Assembly (NCBI RefSeq): GCF_013032505.1
Contig: NZ_WQCG01000001.1
Span: 1,240,001-1,304,000 of the forward strand
Reading direction: 5' to 3'
DNA: 64,000 nt
DNA from: Ruegeria atlantica
GTDB taxonomy: Bacteria; Pseudomonadota; Alphaproteobacteria; Rhodobacterales; Rhodobacteraceae
This document shows positions 17,165 through 26,710 of the stretch, piece after piece; position 1 is the stretch's first letter, and every line of letters starts with the position of its first letter. Made by a program: the position numbers and the translations under genes. A model generated the notes under the pieces. That model searched no databases and was not told the origin of the DNA. It worked only from the letters and a program-made list of their open reading frames with translations.

Positions 17165-17204
17165 AACTTAAACGGAAGACTTCATTAATGACGCTGTTAA
17201 CAAC

Positions 17205-17235
17205 CTGTCACAAAGACGTCCTACATGCCTGTCAT
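17205..17235 (+). promoter_or_regulatory. Possible Pho box upstream of phoX
   Basis: CTGTCAC at 17205-17211 and CTGTCAT at 17229-17235, 31 bases before the phoX ATG. CTGTCAT is the PhoB half-site in alphaproteobacteria. The spacing (24 bases start to start) is two bases off the expected 22 for units one and three of a tandem Pho box, so the match is imperfect. Confidence 0.45.
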
Positions 17236-17265
17236 CAACTACGATAAGACAGCCAGGAGCTATTC

Positions 17266-19155
17266 ATGAAAGACGTTGATCCCACCACCCTGTCCGCCGA
17301 CGATTGGGATGAGTTGCACTTCCCCCGACCCGAGGAAAACGACTTTGACCGCGTCGTCGAAAGCGCAATCTCGCGCCGTGGCTTTCTGGCTGGCGTAGTG
17401 GCCTTTGGTTCGGGTGCTGTCGCGATGGGCACGGGCCTGCTAGGCTCCACTTCCGCCCAGGCTGTCGAAGCTTCGCGCTTTGCCTTCACTCCGATTGCCG
17501 CACAGACTGACGGCACAGTACATGTCCCCGAAGGGTACGAGTGGAAAGTTGTGACACGCTGGGGCGACCCACTGTTTTCCGACGCTGATGGCTATGACAT
17601 CACCGATGGTGGCCCGGTTGAGAAATCGGATCGCATCTTTGGCGAAAACACCGACGGGATGGAGACATTCTCGTTCCAGGGTCACGAGTTGATCGCGATC
17701 AACCACGAATACCCGAACCGCAAGATCAATCTGACCGCCGCGCAGGAAGGTGTTCCGGCCAACGCCGACGATGTTTTGAAACTGCAGAACATTCAGGGTG
17801 TCACCGTGATGGAAATCACCGAAGGCCCCGATGGCTGGTCTGTCGTCAAAGACAGCCCTTTCAACCGTCGTATCCACCACAACACGCCGATGAAGATCGT
17901 TGGCCCCGCCGCAGGTCACGACCTGCTGAAAACTGAAGCTGATCCGACCGGAACCTCGTCGCTAGGTACGATGAACAACTGTGGTGCAGGTAAAACTCCA
18001 TGGGGTACCTACCTGACCTGCGAAGAGAACTTTAACGGCTACTTCGGGTCCAGCGATGAAAACGCCACTTACGACCAAAAGGTTGCAGATGGCTTCAAAC
18101 GCTATGGCGTCAAAGCTGAAAGCTGGAACGGCTATGAACTGTTCGATCCGCGTTTCGACACGTCGAAAAACCCGAACGAACCGCACCGCGCGGGCTGGAT
18201 CGTCGAAATCGACCCGACCAAACCTGACAGCGCGCCGGTCAAACACACTGGCCTGGGCCGTTTCAAACACGAAAATGCAGAGGTCACTCTGGCCGCAGAT
18301 GGCCGCGTGGTTGTCTATATGGGCGACGATGAGCGGGGCGAGTATCTGTACAAGTTCGTCTCGAACGGCACTTACCAGCCGGGCGGCGAAACCGAGAGCC
18401 TGCTGAACGACGGCACGCTTTATGTGGCCAAGTTCAACGACGACATGAAGGGAGAATGGCTGCCTCTGACGCCGGAAACGACCGGCATGGAAAAAGCTGA
18501 GATCGCGATCTTCACCCGTATGGCCGCGTCCAAGGCAGGCGGCACCACCATGGACCGCCCCGAATGGGTGGCCTCCAGCCCTGTTGCGGTCGAGGCGTAT
18601 TGCTGCCTGACCAACAACAAGAACCGCGGCGTGAAGCCGAACGCAGGTGGAGACGATACGTCCGTCAACGCCCCCAACCCGCGTGAGGCCAACAAATACG
18701 GTCAGATCGTGCGCTGGCGTCCGGCAAATGACGATCACGCCGCCGAAGGGTTCGATTGGGACCTGTACGTCATGGCCGGGAACCCGACCGTGCATTCGGA
18801 CGACCGCGCCGGTTCAGCGAATGTGAACGAGGGCAACCTGTTCAACTCGCCCGACGGCATGGTGATCGACTCGACCGGCCTGATCTGGATCCAGACAGAC
18901 GGCAATGACGACAACGAGGGAGATTTTGCAGGCAACGGCAACAACCAGATGCTGGTTGGTGACCCGATCACCGGCGAGATCGCGCGCTTTATGACCGGTC
19001 CGAATGGCTGTGAAGTCACCGGACTGGCCTGGTCATCCGATCTGCGTACCATGTTCGTTGGTATTCAACACCCAGGCAGCAACTGGCCCGATGGTGGTAC
19101 ACCCCGCTCTTCCGTGATCGCGATCAAGCGCACGGACAACGGTCTGGTTGGATAA
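17266..19155 (+). CDS. phoX: Tat-exported alkaline phosphatase PhoX
   Basis: 629 residues. PhoX is a periplasmic Ca/Fe-dependent phosphatase that releases phosphate from organic esters; it is widespread in marine bacteria. The N-terminus carries a twin-arginine signal (SRRGFLA, residues 36-42) placed after about 35 hydrophilic residues, then a hydrophobic stretch and an Ala-x-Ala cleavage region. The body is the DUF839/COG3211 fold with GTMNNCGAGKTPWGTYLTCEE (in two parts), INHEYPNR and MVIDSTGLIWIQTDG. AGGAG precedes the ATG. Monocistronic, with a terminator after it and a possible Pho box before it, consistent with phosphate-starvation control. Confidence 0.93.
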   Translation: MKDVDPTTLSADDWDELHFPRPEENDFDRVVESAISRRGFLAGVVAFGSGAVAMGTGLLGSTSAQAVEASRFAFTPIAAQTDGTVHVPEGYEWKVVTRWGDPLFSDADGYDITDGGPVEKSDRIFGENTDGMETFSFQGHELIAINHEYPNRKINLTAAQEGVPANADDVLKLQNIQGVTVMEITEGPDGWSVVKDSPFNRRIHHNTPMKIVGPAAGHDLLKTEADPTGTSSLGTMNNCGAGKTPWGTYLTCEENFNGYFGSSDENATYDQKVADGFKRYGVKAESWNGYELFDPRFDTSKNPNEPHRAGWIVEIDPTKPDSAPVKHTGLGRFKHENAEVTLAADGRVVVYMGDDERGEYLYKFVSNGTYQPGGETESLLNDGTLYVAKFNDDMKGEWLPLTPETTGMEKAEIAIFTRMAASKAGGTTMDRPEWVASSPVAVEAYCCLTNNKNRGVKPNAGGDDTSVNAPNPREANKYGQIVRWRPANDDHAAEGFDWDLYVMAGNPTVHSDDRAGSANVNEGNLFNSPDGMVIDSTGLIWIQTDGNDDNEGDFAGNGNNQMLVGDPITGEIARFMTGPNGCEVTGLAWSSDLRTMFVGIQHPGSNWPDGGTPRSSVIAIKRTDNGLVG

Positions 19156-19173
19156 GCCCATCTACAACGAAAC

Positions 19174-19198
19174 GCCCCCGTCCTTTCGGTTCGGGGGC
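19174..19198 (+). terminator. Rho-independent terminator after phoX
   Basis: GCCCCCG / CGGGGGC, loop of 11 bases, followed by a T-rich tract (atttcgtttc). It may serve both phoX and the converging TPR gene. Confidence 0.7.
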
Positions 19199-19208
19199 GC
19201 ATTTCGTT

Positions 19209-19775
19209 TCAGATTTCCTCACCCGGCAAGGCAAGCGGCCCGCCCGGCGCCATCAGATGACGCTCTGACAGCCAGGGATTCAATTCGAGTGCCTGAGACA
19301 ACGCTTCGCGCGCCTCATCAATGCGCTGAAGTCCCAACAATGTCAGGGCCCGTCCGCTGATTGCCGCGACGTGGTTGGGCGACAGCTCTATAGCTTTCTC
19401 CAGATCGGGCAGTGCGGATTGAAAATCTTGTCTCAAATAGTGAGCAAAAGCGCGTTGGTTGTACCCTTCAGCGTAAGACGGACAATACGCGATCAGCTTG
19501 TCGAAATCCTCAATCGCACCCAGCAGGTCCCACGCATTCCGGCGCGTCATGCCGCGATCCAAAACGGCCTGTGCACTTTCATCCGGCGCATCAGTCCAGA
19601 ATTCCCAAAGCTGACCAGATAGAGCGCGGGCGGACTGTTCGGATTCAGCGTTCTGTATTTGCGATAGCACTGAAGATACGTCAGCGGAATGGTCCGGCGC
19701 GATAGGGCACTCCTGAGCACTGCCCGCGAATGCAGTCGCAGCATAGAAGATTGAGGCGTAGGCTAAGCTTTTCAT
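19209..19775 (-). CDS. Secreted tetratricopeptide-repeat protein
   Basis: 188 residues. A signal peptide (about 19 residues ending AFAGSA) is followed by Cys-containing sequence and about three TPR units (AIEDFDKLIAYCPSYAEGYN, ALPDLEKAIELSPNHVAAIS, ALSQALELNPWL). TPR proteins mediate protein contacts; nothing here indicates a specific partner. It converges on phoX and is 30 bases from the putR stop, so it could be read from its own promoter upstream of 19775. Function unknown. Confidence 0.82.
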   Translation of the reverse strand: MKSLAYASIFYAATAFAGSAQECPIAPDHSADVSSVLSQIQNAESEQSARALSGQLWEFWTDAPDESAQAVLDRGMTRRNAWDLLGAIEDFDKLIAYCPSYAEGYNQRAFAHYLRQDFQSALPDLEKAIELSPNHVAAISGRALTLLGLQRIDEAREALSQALELNPWLSERHLMAPGGPLALPGEEI

Positions 19776-19805
19776 GCGCCAATGGTGACCCGCACAAGGC
19801 GTTCG

Positions 19806-20294
19806 TCAACCCATCGCGTCCAAAGCTCCAGATACACCAGTCTCTTTCACAGCCTCCATCGCAACAAACGTTGAGGTACTGGCGACATGCGGCAACGATG
19901 ATATCTTTTCGGCAAGAACGGCACGGTATTCCGACATCGACCTAGTGCGTATTTTCAGCAGATAGTCAAAATTCGACGCAATCATATGAGCTTGCTCAAT
20001 TTCGGGCACCTTCCGAACGGCGGCGTTAAACTCGGCCAAAGCCTTCTCGCGCGTGTCGGTCAGGCGGACCTCAACAAAGGCAACGTGGTCCAAACCAAGG
20101 CGAATGGGGTCCAGCAAGGCGCGATAACCTGTGATAATGCCTTCTGCCTCAAGTCTCTTCACACGTGCTTGAGTCGGGGATTTTGACAGTCCGATGCGCC
20201 GCGCGAGATCGGCGATGGGTATCCGGCCATCCTCGGCCAGAATCGCCAGAATTGTCCTGTCGAACCGATCCAATCCCGGAAAGTCTTTTTGCAT
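19806..20294 (-). CDS. putR: Lrp/AsnC-family regulator, probably PutR
   Basis: 162 residues: N-terminal HTH (DGRIPIADLARRIGLSKSPT, about residues 23-42) and C-terminal RAM/AsnC ligand domain. Divergent from putA with a gap of about 100 bases, the arrangement known for PutR, which activates putA in response to proline in alphaproteobacteria. ATG at 20294 chosen; a GTG three codons earlier is possible. The putA product here lacks the N-terminal ribbon-helix-helix that gives E. coli PutA its autoregulation, so a separate regulator fits. Confidence 0.88.
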   Translation of the reverse strand: MQKDFPGLDRFDRTILAILAEDGRIPIADLARRIGLSKSPTQARVKRLEAEGIITGYRALLDPIRLGLDHVAFVEVRLTDTREKALAEFNAAVRKVPEIEQAHMIASNFDYLLKIRTRSMSEYRAVLAEKISSLPHVASTSTFVAMEAVKETGVSGALDAMG

Positions 20295-20396
20295 CGTCTG
20301 CACCCCAAAAAACAGGCCATTCGCCTATCCACGTGTGAAAATAAGGCAATCGTCCCGGAAAATCGACACTATATTACTCAAAAGACCGGAGGATAC

Positions 20397-23300
20397 ATGT
20401 CACACAGCCTGCGCACCCGAATTGATGCCCAAACCTATGCCGATCCCACTGAGGTTCTTGACGCACTAATCGCCAAGGCCGACCTCAGCGCGACCGACCG
20501 CAACGTGATTTGCGCGTCTGCGGCGCAATTGGTGCGTGATATCCGATCCAGCACCTCACCCGGTATGATGGAAGTGTTCCTTGCAGAATATGGCCTCTCC
20601 ACGGACGAAGGCATCGCGTTAATGTGTCTGGCCGAAGCGCTGTTGCGCGTACCCGATGCCGACACGATCGACGCGCTGATCGAGGACAAGATTGCGCCAT
20701 CGGATTGGGGCAAGCATTTGGGTCAGTCCTCATCGTCGCTGGTCAATGCATCCACTTGGGCTTTGATGCTGACTGGCAAGGTGTTGGACGAAGGCAAGAC
20801 CTCTCCGGTCGGCGCGCTTCGCGGGGCTATCAAGCGCCTGGGCGAACCCGTGATCCGAACGGCCGTTGGACGCGCGATGAAGGAAATGGGTCGTCAATTC
20901 GTATTGGGCGAGACCATCCAATCCGCCATGGACCGTGCCAACGGGATGGAGACCAAGGGCTATACCTATTCCTACGACATGTTGGGAGAGGCCGCCCGGA
21001 CCGAGGCAGATGCCGCCCGTTATCACCTGTCCTATTCACGCGCGATTGCAGCCATCGCAGAAGCCTGTATTCACGATGATATCCGGGCCAATCCGGGGAT
21101 TTCAGTCAAACTGTCGGCGTTGCATCCACGCTATGAATTGGCGCAGGAACAACGGGTTATGGACGAGCTGGTTCCCCGATTGCGCGCGTTGTGCCTGTTG
21201 GCAAAGGCCGCTGGAATGGGTCTGAACGTTGATGCCGAGGAAGCAGACCGTCTGTCCCTTTCGCTGCAGGTAATAGAAGCCGTGATGGCCGAACCCGCTC
21301 TGTCCGGTTGGGACGGTCTGGGAATCGTGGTTCAGGCTTATGGGCCGCGTGCTGGGCTCGTGCTGGACACGCTGTATGAGATGGCCGAGCGCCACGATCG
21401 CAAGTTGATGGTACGCCTGGTCAAGGGCGCGTATTGGGATACCGAAGTCAAACGGGCTCAGGTCGAAGGCGTAGATGGCTTTCCGGTGTTCACCCGCAAG
21501 GCGGCCACGGATATTTCGTACATCGCCAATGCGCGCAAGCTGCTGAGCATGACCGATCGCATTTATCCGCAATTTGCCACCCACAATGCCCATACGGTCA
21601 GTGCGATCCTTCACATGGCCGAGGGCCAGCCTTTTGAATTCCAGCGCTTGCATGGGATGGGCGAGACCCTGCACCAGCTTGTCAAAGACCAAAGCAATAC
21701 AGGGTGTCGGATTTATGCGCCAGTCGGGGCACATCGGGATCTTCTGGCTTATCTGGTGCGACGCCTGCTAGAGAACGGTGCAAACTCGTCGTTCGTCAAC
21801 CAGATTGTAGACGAGAACGTCCGCCCGGAAGAGGTGGCCGCCGATCCGTTCCTGACGCTCAAGGATCAGGTCCGCCCGCTGCCAACCGGGCCAGACCTGT
21901 TCCAACCGGAACGCGTCAACTCGAAAGGATTCGACCTTAATCACACCCCAACGTTAGACAGGATCGACGCTGCGCGGGATGCATACCGGGCGCACCACTG
22001 GTATGCGCAACCGCTGTTGTCCGGTGACGCAAATCCGGAACAGGACCAACCGGTCATGAACCCGTCCCAGCCGCAGGATCGACCTGGAGCCGTCGCCGCC
22101 GCCAGCGCGGAAGATGTCGAGCTTGCTCTGGCATCCGCCGCACCATGGCAGACATCTCCGGTCGAACGATCGCGTATCCTGAATATCGCAGCCGACCTGT
22201 ACGAGGCTCATTTCGGTGAACTTTTCGCCTTGCTGGCGCGCGAGGCGGGTAAATCAGTACCCGACGCCGTCGCTGAGTTGCGAGAGGCGGTGGATTTCCT
22301 GCGTTACTACGCCGCGAACATTCCTGATGCCGAACCGGCGGGTACATTTACTTGCATCAGCCCATGGAACTTCCCTCTGGCTATCTTCACAGGCCAGATT
22401 TCAGCGGCCCTGGCCACAGGCAACGCGGTTCTGGCGAAACCTGCGCCACAGACGCCGCTGACTGCGCATCGCGCTGTTCAACTATTGCACGAGGCCGGAA
22501 TTCCCCGAGACGCACTTCAGCTTCTGCCGGGTGGTCCCTCAGTCGGCGCTGCTCTGACCTCGGACCCGCGCGTCTCGGGCGTTGCGTTTACCGGATCAAC
22601 CTCAACTGCGTTAAAAATCCGCACAGCGATGGCTGAAAACCTGCGCCCTGGTACGCCGCTGATCGCCGAGACTGGCGGATTGAACGCGATGATCGTGGAC
22701 AGCACCGCCTTGCCTGAACAGGCCGTTCAATCCATCATCGAAAGCGCGTTCCAATCTGCAGGACAACGGTGCTCGGCCTTGCGATGCCTCTATGTTCAGG
22801 AGGATATCGCCGAGGATCTTCTAACAATGCTGACCGGCGCAATGGATGCTCTGCTGGTTGGCGATCCCTGGTTGATCGCAACCGATTGCGGACCGGTCAT
22901 TGATGAGGCCGCGCGCCAGGGCATAGCGGATCACATTGGCAAAGCCCGCGCAGAAGGGCGCGTTTTGAAAGAAACCGGCGTACCGCGCGAAGGGACGTTC
23001 ATCGCCCCGACGCTTATCGAGATACCCGGCATTTCCGCCTTGCAGCACGAAATTTTTGGCCCTGTCCTGCATGTCATACGCTTCAAGGCATCCGAGATTG
23101 ATCAGATCATTTCCGAAATAAACGCCACTGGATACGGGCTGACCTTTGGCCTGCATACTCGGATCGACGACCGCGTACAGCACATCACCGAGGCAGTGCA
23201 CGCCGGAAACATCTACGTCAACCGCAACCAGATCGGTGCAATCGTGGGGTCTCAGCCATTTGGCGGCGAAGGGCTTTCAGGCACGGGCCCCAAGGCTGGT

Positions 23301-23798
23301 GGGCCGAACTACATGGCACGATTCTGCGCCCCTGACCGGCAGCAGTCCGACGATCAATGGGATAGCCAGATGAGCGAGCTTCCCGGCGCTCAGGGTACGC
23401 CCGCTCCGGTGCAGACCAAGTCATTGCCAGGCCCAACGGGCGAATCCAATCGGCTAAGCGAGTTCCCACGCGCGCCATTGCTGTGCATGGGCCCCGGAGC
23501 CGAGGTCGCGCGCGCGCAGGCTGACGCCGTTCAGGCACTTGGGGGAACGGCTATTCAGGCGACAGGTTCGCTGGATTTGCACCGGTTGGAGAATATCACC
23601 GGGATATCGGGCGTGCTTTGGTGGGGCGATGACGATACAGCGCGTGAGATCGAACGACACCTCGCCCGTCGGGACGGCCCGATCCTGCCGCTGATCCCGG
23701 GCCATCCGGACCGCGCACGGGTTCTGGCTGAGTGCCACCTGTGCGTTGATACAACAGCCGCTGGTGGCAATGCCGCTTTGCTTGGGGGTGCGGCGTAA
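20397..23798 (+). CDS. putA: Bifunctional proline dehydrogenase / P5C dehydrogenase
   Basis: 1133 residues. PutA oxidises proline to glutamate in two steps, the first with FAD, the second with NAD. The PRODH barrel (about residues 80-450) shows MVRLVKGAYWDTEVKRAQ and FATHNAHT. The ALDH-like domain (about 530-1000) shows CISPWNFPLAIFTGQ, ETGGLNAMIV and the catalytic Cys in QSAGQRCSALR. A further ~130-residue C-terminal domain follows, as in long (type B) PutAs. The start at 20397 follows GGAGG; an extended frame upstream has no ribosome site. No ribbon-helix-helix domain at the N-terminus. Confidence 0.95.
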   Translation: MSHSLRTRIDAQTYADPTEVLDALIAKADLSATDRNVICASAAQLVRDIRSSTSPGMMEVFLAEYGLSTDEGIALMCLAEALLRVPDADTIDALIEDKIAPSDWGKHLGQSSSSLVNASTWALMLTGKVLDEGKTSPVGALRGAIKRLGEPVIRTAVGRAMKEMGRQFVLGETIQSAMDRANGMETKGYTYSYDMLGEAARTEADAARYHLSYSRAIAAIAEACIHDDIRANPGISVKLSALHPRYELAQEQRVMDELVPRLRALCLLAKAAGMGLNVDAEEADRLSLSLQVIEAVMAEPALSGWDGLGIVVQAYGPRAGLVLDTLYEMAERHDRKLMVRLVKGAYWDTEVKRAQVEGVDGFPVFTRKAATDISYIANARKLLSMTDRIYPQFATHNAHTVSAILHMAEGQPFEFQRLHGMGETLHQLVKDQSNTGCRIYAPVGAHRDLLAYLVRRLLENGANSSFVNQIVDENVRPEEVAADPFLTLKDQVRPLPTGPDLFQPERVNSKGFDLNHTPTLDRIDAARDAYRAHHWYAQPLLSGDANPEQDQPVMNPSQPQDRPGAVAAASAEDVELALASAAPWQTSPVERSRILNIAADLYEAHFGELFALLAREAGKSVPDAVAELREAVDFLRYYAANIPDAEPAGTFTCISPWNFPLAIFTGQISAALATGNAVLAKPAPQTPLTAHRAVQLLHEAGIPRDALQLLPGGPSVGAALTSDPRVSGVAFTGSTSTALKIRTAMAENLRPGTPLIAETGGLNAMIVDSTALPEQAVQSIIESAFQSAGQRCSALRCLYVQEDIAEDLLTMLTGAMDALLVGDPWLIATDCGPVIDEAARQGIADHIGKARAEGRVLKETGVPREGTFIAPTLIEIPGISALQHEIFGPVLHVIRFKASEIDQIISEINATGYGLTFGLHTRIDDRVQHITEAVHAGNIYVNRNQIGAIVGSQPFGGEGLSGTGPKAGGPNYMARFCAPDRQQSDDQWDSQMSELPGAQGTPAPVQTKSLPGPTGESNRLSEFPRAPLLCMGPGAEVARAQADAVQALGGTAIQATGSLDLHRLENITGISGVLWWGDDDTAREIERHLARRDGPILPLIPGHPDRARVLAECHLCVDTTAAGGNAALLGGAA

Positions 23799-23840
23799 GC
23801 ATGCCTTGACGCTGGGCCGGGAAAAGCCCAGCGTCGCCTC

Positions 23841-24584
23841 ATGTTTCCAATCCGTGACCATAACCCTTCGGGGCGAACGCCGTATGTCGTCTACCTGCTG
23901 ATGGCGGCCAATATCCTGATATTCCTAAGCTATGTGGGCATCATGAACGATGCTCGGCTGATCAATCAGCTTTACTACGACTATGCGATTATCCCGGCGC
24001 GGATTGCCGACGGGTTTGCCTTTGAAACGTTGGTGACGTCGATGTTCCTGCACGGAGGTTGGATGCATCTTGCGGGAAACATGCTGTTCCTATGGATTTT
24101 CGGCGACAACCTCGAAGATGAAATGGGCCACCTGCCCTTTCTGCTGTTCTACACTGCCGCCGGCATTGGGGCGGGTCTGATCCACATCGTCACAGCGCCG
24201 GGTTCGGTGGTGCCGACCATTGGGGCATCGGGTGCGATTGCGGGCGTCATGGGCGGCTACCTGCTGCTGTTCCCCAAAGCCCGCGTGGATATCCTGCTGA
24301 TCCTCATCGTTTATTTCCGGGTATTCACGATACCAGCCTTTGTCATGCTAGGGGTTTGGTTAGCCATCCAGTTCTTTGGAAGTCTGGCCAGCAACCCGGA
24401 CGAAGGCGGGGTGGCATATTGGGCCCATACGGGTGGATTTTTCGTAGGATTGATCCTTTGCATTCCACTTTGGCTGCGGCGCGGTGGCACTGATTTCTGG
24501 AGTCGCACCCACGGCCATCCGCCGCATCCAGAACACAAGTACAAGCTAACGCAGTCCCGTATCCCCCGCGTGCCCCGCAAATAA
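23841..24584 (+). CDS. Rhomboid-family intramembrane serine protease
   Basis: 247 residues with six or seven membrane segments. The catalytic dyad is visible: Ser130 in GASGAIAG and His196 in AHTGGF; HLAGNMLFLWIFG supplies the conserved HxxxN. Rhomboids cleave membrane helices within the bilayer. A hydrophilic His/Pro-rich tail (about 35 residues) ends the protein. It follows putA by 42 bases and may be read from it, although no functional link is known. Substrate unknown. Confidence 0.92.
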   Translation: MFPIRDHNPSGRTPYVVYLLMAANILIFLSYVGIMNDARLINQLYYDYAIIPARIADGFAFETLVTSMFLHGGWMHLAGNMLFLWIFGDNLEDEMGHLPFLLFYTAAGIGAGLIHIVTAPGSVVPTIGASGAIAGVMGGYLLLFPKARVDILLILIVYFRVFTIPAFVMLGVWLAIQFFGSLASNPDEGGVAYWAHTGGFFVGLILCIPLWLRRGGTDFWSRTHGHPPHPEHKYKLTQSRIPRVPRK

Positions 24585-24890
24585 TAGGTCTTCAAGGTCG
24601 CGCAAGCTGGTCCTGGTAAGACACGTGATTTCCTGCTGTAAGGGTTGAAATGCGGTGCCAGCGGCAATCATCGCCATTTGCTCCCCGAGCGGGCAGCCAA
24701 TGCGGATTGAGGTCGGCGCTCTAACCTAGGCACCGTGGTCCACACGCCCTCCGGCCGGTCCAGGAATTGCATGGACACAGCCAGTTGTACCCGTGGCCGG
24801 GTGAGAGATTGCTGTTAGCAACATGCGAACTTGTGAAGGCGGAAAACGCCTCTAAGTTGGCGCATGCCTAATGAATTGGCGGTTAGGCTA
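24585..24890. other. Convergent intergenic region with strong inverted repeats, possible structured RNA
   Basis: 306 bases between the 3' ends of the rhomboid gene and suhB, with no supported gene. Three structured blocks stand out. Block one is a long imperfect hairpin closed by CGGTGCC (24653-24659) and GGCACCG (24729-24735), with inner pairs CAATC/GATTG, CATT/AATG and GCTC/GAGC stacked on the same axis. Block two has CCGGCC (24751-24756) / GGCCGG (24795-24800) enclosing GTCCA/TGGAC. Block three is AGGCG-GAAAA-CGCCT at 24837-24851. It does not match tRNA, tmRNA, RNase P or SRP RNA signatures that I could recognise. Confidence 0.4.
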
Positions 24891-25676
24891 TCAGCCCCGG
24901 ATCACCTTGGAGAACTGGTCAAAAATCGGTTCGTTCGAACAGATCACTTCACCGTCTTCCAGAACGTCACCTTCAGGATTCAGCGCCTGGACAAATCCGC
25001 CCGCTTCCTTGACGATGATGATCCCGGCCGCCAGGTCCCATGCATTCAGGCGACGTTCCCAGAAGCCTTCGTAACGCCCGGCGGCCACATAAGCCATGTC
25101 CAGCGCAGCGGCGCCCCAGCGCCGCACACCGGCACAAACAGGCATCAGACGCGCCAAATCCTGCAAGGTTGCAGGAAGGTCCGAGCGACCACCAAAGGGC
25201 AGGCCGGTCGAGAAAACCGACTCGATCATTCGATGACGGCCCGAGACACGGATGCGCATATCATTCATCCACGCACCCTCGCCTTTTTCGGCAAAGAACA
25301 TCTCATCCTTGGCTGCGTCATAGATCACGCCAGCCACGATCTTGCCCTTGTGTTCCAGCGCGATCGAGATTGCCCAGTGCGGCAAACCGTGCAGGAAGTT
25401 CGTAGTACCGTCCAGCGGATCGACGATCCAGCGACGGGTTGGGTCTTCGCCGTCAATTGCGCCGCCCTCTTCGGCCAGCCAGCCATAGGTTGGACGCGCG
25501 CCCAGCAGTTCCTCTTTCAGGATCGCCTCGGCGGCAATGTCAGCTTTGGACACGAAGTCGCCCGCGCCTTTCATCGACACCTGAAGGTTCTCTACTTCAC
25601 GGAAATCCTTGACCAAAGAACGCCCCGCCTTGCGCGCGGCTTTGATCATGATGTTGAGGTTTGCACTGCCAACCAT
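24891..25676 (-). CDS. suhB: Inositol monophosphatase family protein (SuhB)
   Basis: 261 residues. Motifs of the Mg-dependent inositol monophosphatase superfamily: WLAEEGG (metal Glu), IVDPLDGTTNFLHG (residues 84-97, two metal Asp) and NAWDLAAGIIIVKEAGG (third Asp). Full length. SuhB hydrolyses inositol-1-phosphate and in E. coli also assists rRNA antitermination; which role applies is unknown. It is followed by the structured convergent gap and preceded by the MetR-like gene on the same strand. Confidence 0.93.
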   Translation of the reverse strand: MVGSANLNIMIKAARKAGRSLVKDFREVENLQVSMKGAGDFVSKADIAAEAILKEELLGARPTYGWLAEEGGAIDGEDPTRRWIVDPLDGTTNFLHGLPHWAISIALEHKGKIVAGVIYDAAKDEMFFAEKGEGAWMNDMRIRVSGRHRMIESVFSTGLPFGGRSDLPATLQDLARLMPVCAGVRRWGAAALDMAYVAAGRYEGFWERRLNAWDLAAGIIIVKEAGGFVQALNPEGDVLEDGEVICSNEPIFDQFSKVIRG

Positions 25677-25772
25677 TGTCCAAAGGCTCCTGTCCGGTCA
25701 AACCGCGCGTATACTGATGCAAAGCCCCCTTGCCAAGAGGAATGATACGCATAGCAGACCCGCGTTTTTCGC

Positions 25773-26678
25773 CTATTGCGTCTGCAGCTTGCGCGCCTCG
25801 GTACCGGCCAGCTGAATCAGCTCTTGCACGAAGGGTTTTTCCAGGTCCTCGGCACGCACTGCTGCGTAAAGCCTGCGGGTGATGCCTTCTTTGGTCAGCG
25901 GACGTGTAACATAGTCCGAATTATACTTCACTTCGCGCACAACCCAATCGGGCAGAACAGAAATGCCGCGGTTCGACGCAACCAGCAAAAGGATCACCGC
26001 AGTCAATTCAACCTGCCGGATCGCCGCCGGTTCGACCCGAGCGGGGATAAGCAACTGGCTGAACACGTCCAAACGGGTGCGTTCTACCGGGTACGTGATC
26101 AGGGTTTGCCCACGAAAATCCTCGGCTTCGATAAACTCTTTCTGAGCCAGCGGATGGGACGAAGCCGCGACAAAGACAGCGTCATAGTCGAACAGTTCAA
26201 TGAACTCGATGCCCGGCAGATCTTCTGGATCGGACGAGACGACCAGATCGACCTCTTCTTTTTGCAGCGCAGGCAGTGCGTCGAATGCCAATCCAGGCCG
26301 GATATCGACGTCCACGTCGCCCCACGACTTCCGGAAAGATTCAAGCACCGGGAACAACCACTCGAAACACGCGTGGCACTCGATTGCGATATGCATACGT
26401 CCGGTCCGTCCATCCCGAAGCGACGAGAATTCCTGTTGTGTGGCCTCGACTTGCGGCAAGATCTGTTCGGCCAAACGAAGCAGGCGCAACCCGGCCGCAG
26501 ACAGTTTCATCGGCTTGGATCGGCGCAAAAACAACTCAACCCCTGCCTGATCCTCTAGCCCTTTGATTTGGTGGCTCAGCGCCGATTGGGTGATGTTCAA
26601 TTGATCCGCCGCACGGGCCAACCCACCACATTCATGGATCGCCTTGATCGTGCGCAGGTGGCGGAATTCGATGTGCAT
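25773..26678 (-). CDS. metR: LysR-family regulator, MetR-like
   Basis: 301 residues. The N-terminal HTH (CGGLARAADQLNITQSALSH) is the MetR subtype, and a LysR substrate domain follows. Divergent from metF, which MetR activates with homocysteine as cofactor; the position strongly supports the name. ATG at 26678 (giving MHIEFRHLRT) is chosen because MetR homologues start there; an upstream ATG at 26693 adds five residues. A TGAG-5-CTCA site lies in the shared promoter. Confidence 0.87.
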   Translation of the reverse strand: MHIEFRHLRTIKAIHECGGLARAADQLNITQSALSHQIKGLEDQAGVELFLRRSKPMKLSAAGLRLLRLAEQILPQVEATQQEFSSLRDGRTGRMHIAIECHACFEWLFPVLESFRKSWGDVDVDIRPGLAFDALPALQKEEVDLVVSSDPEDLPGIEFIELFDYDAVFVAASSHPLAQKEFIEAEDFRGQTLITYPVERTRLDVFSQLLIPARVEPAAIRQVELTAVILLLVASNRGISVLPDWVVREVKYNSDYVTRPLTKEGITRRLYAAVRAEDLEKPFVQELIQLAGTEARKLQTQ

Positions 26679-26710
26679 TGCAGTGATACTCATGTTGTTC
26701 TTGAATAATA

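Noticed and set aside
17962-18795. 277-codon open frame on the minus strand
   Set aside because: Antisense to the well-supported phoX gene.
24585-24890. Possible tmRNA, RNase P or SRP RNA in the convergent gap
   Set aside because: None of their conserved core motifs could be found; only a general structured-RNA call is justified.
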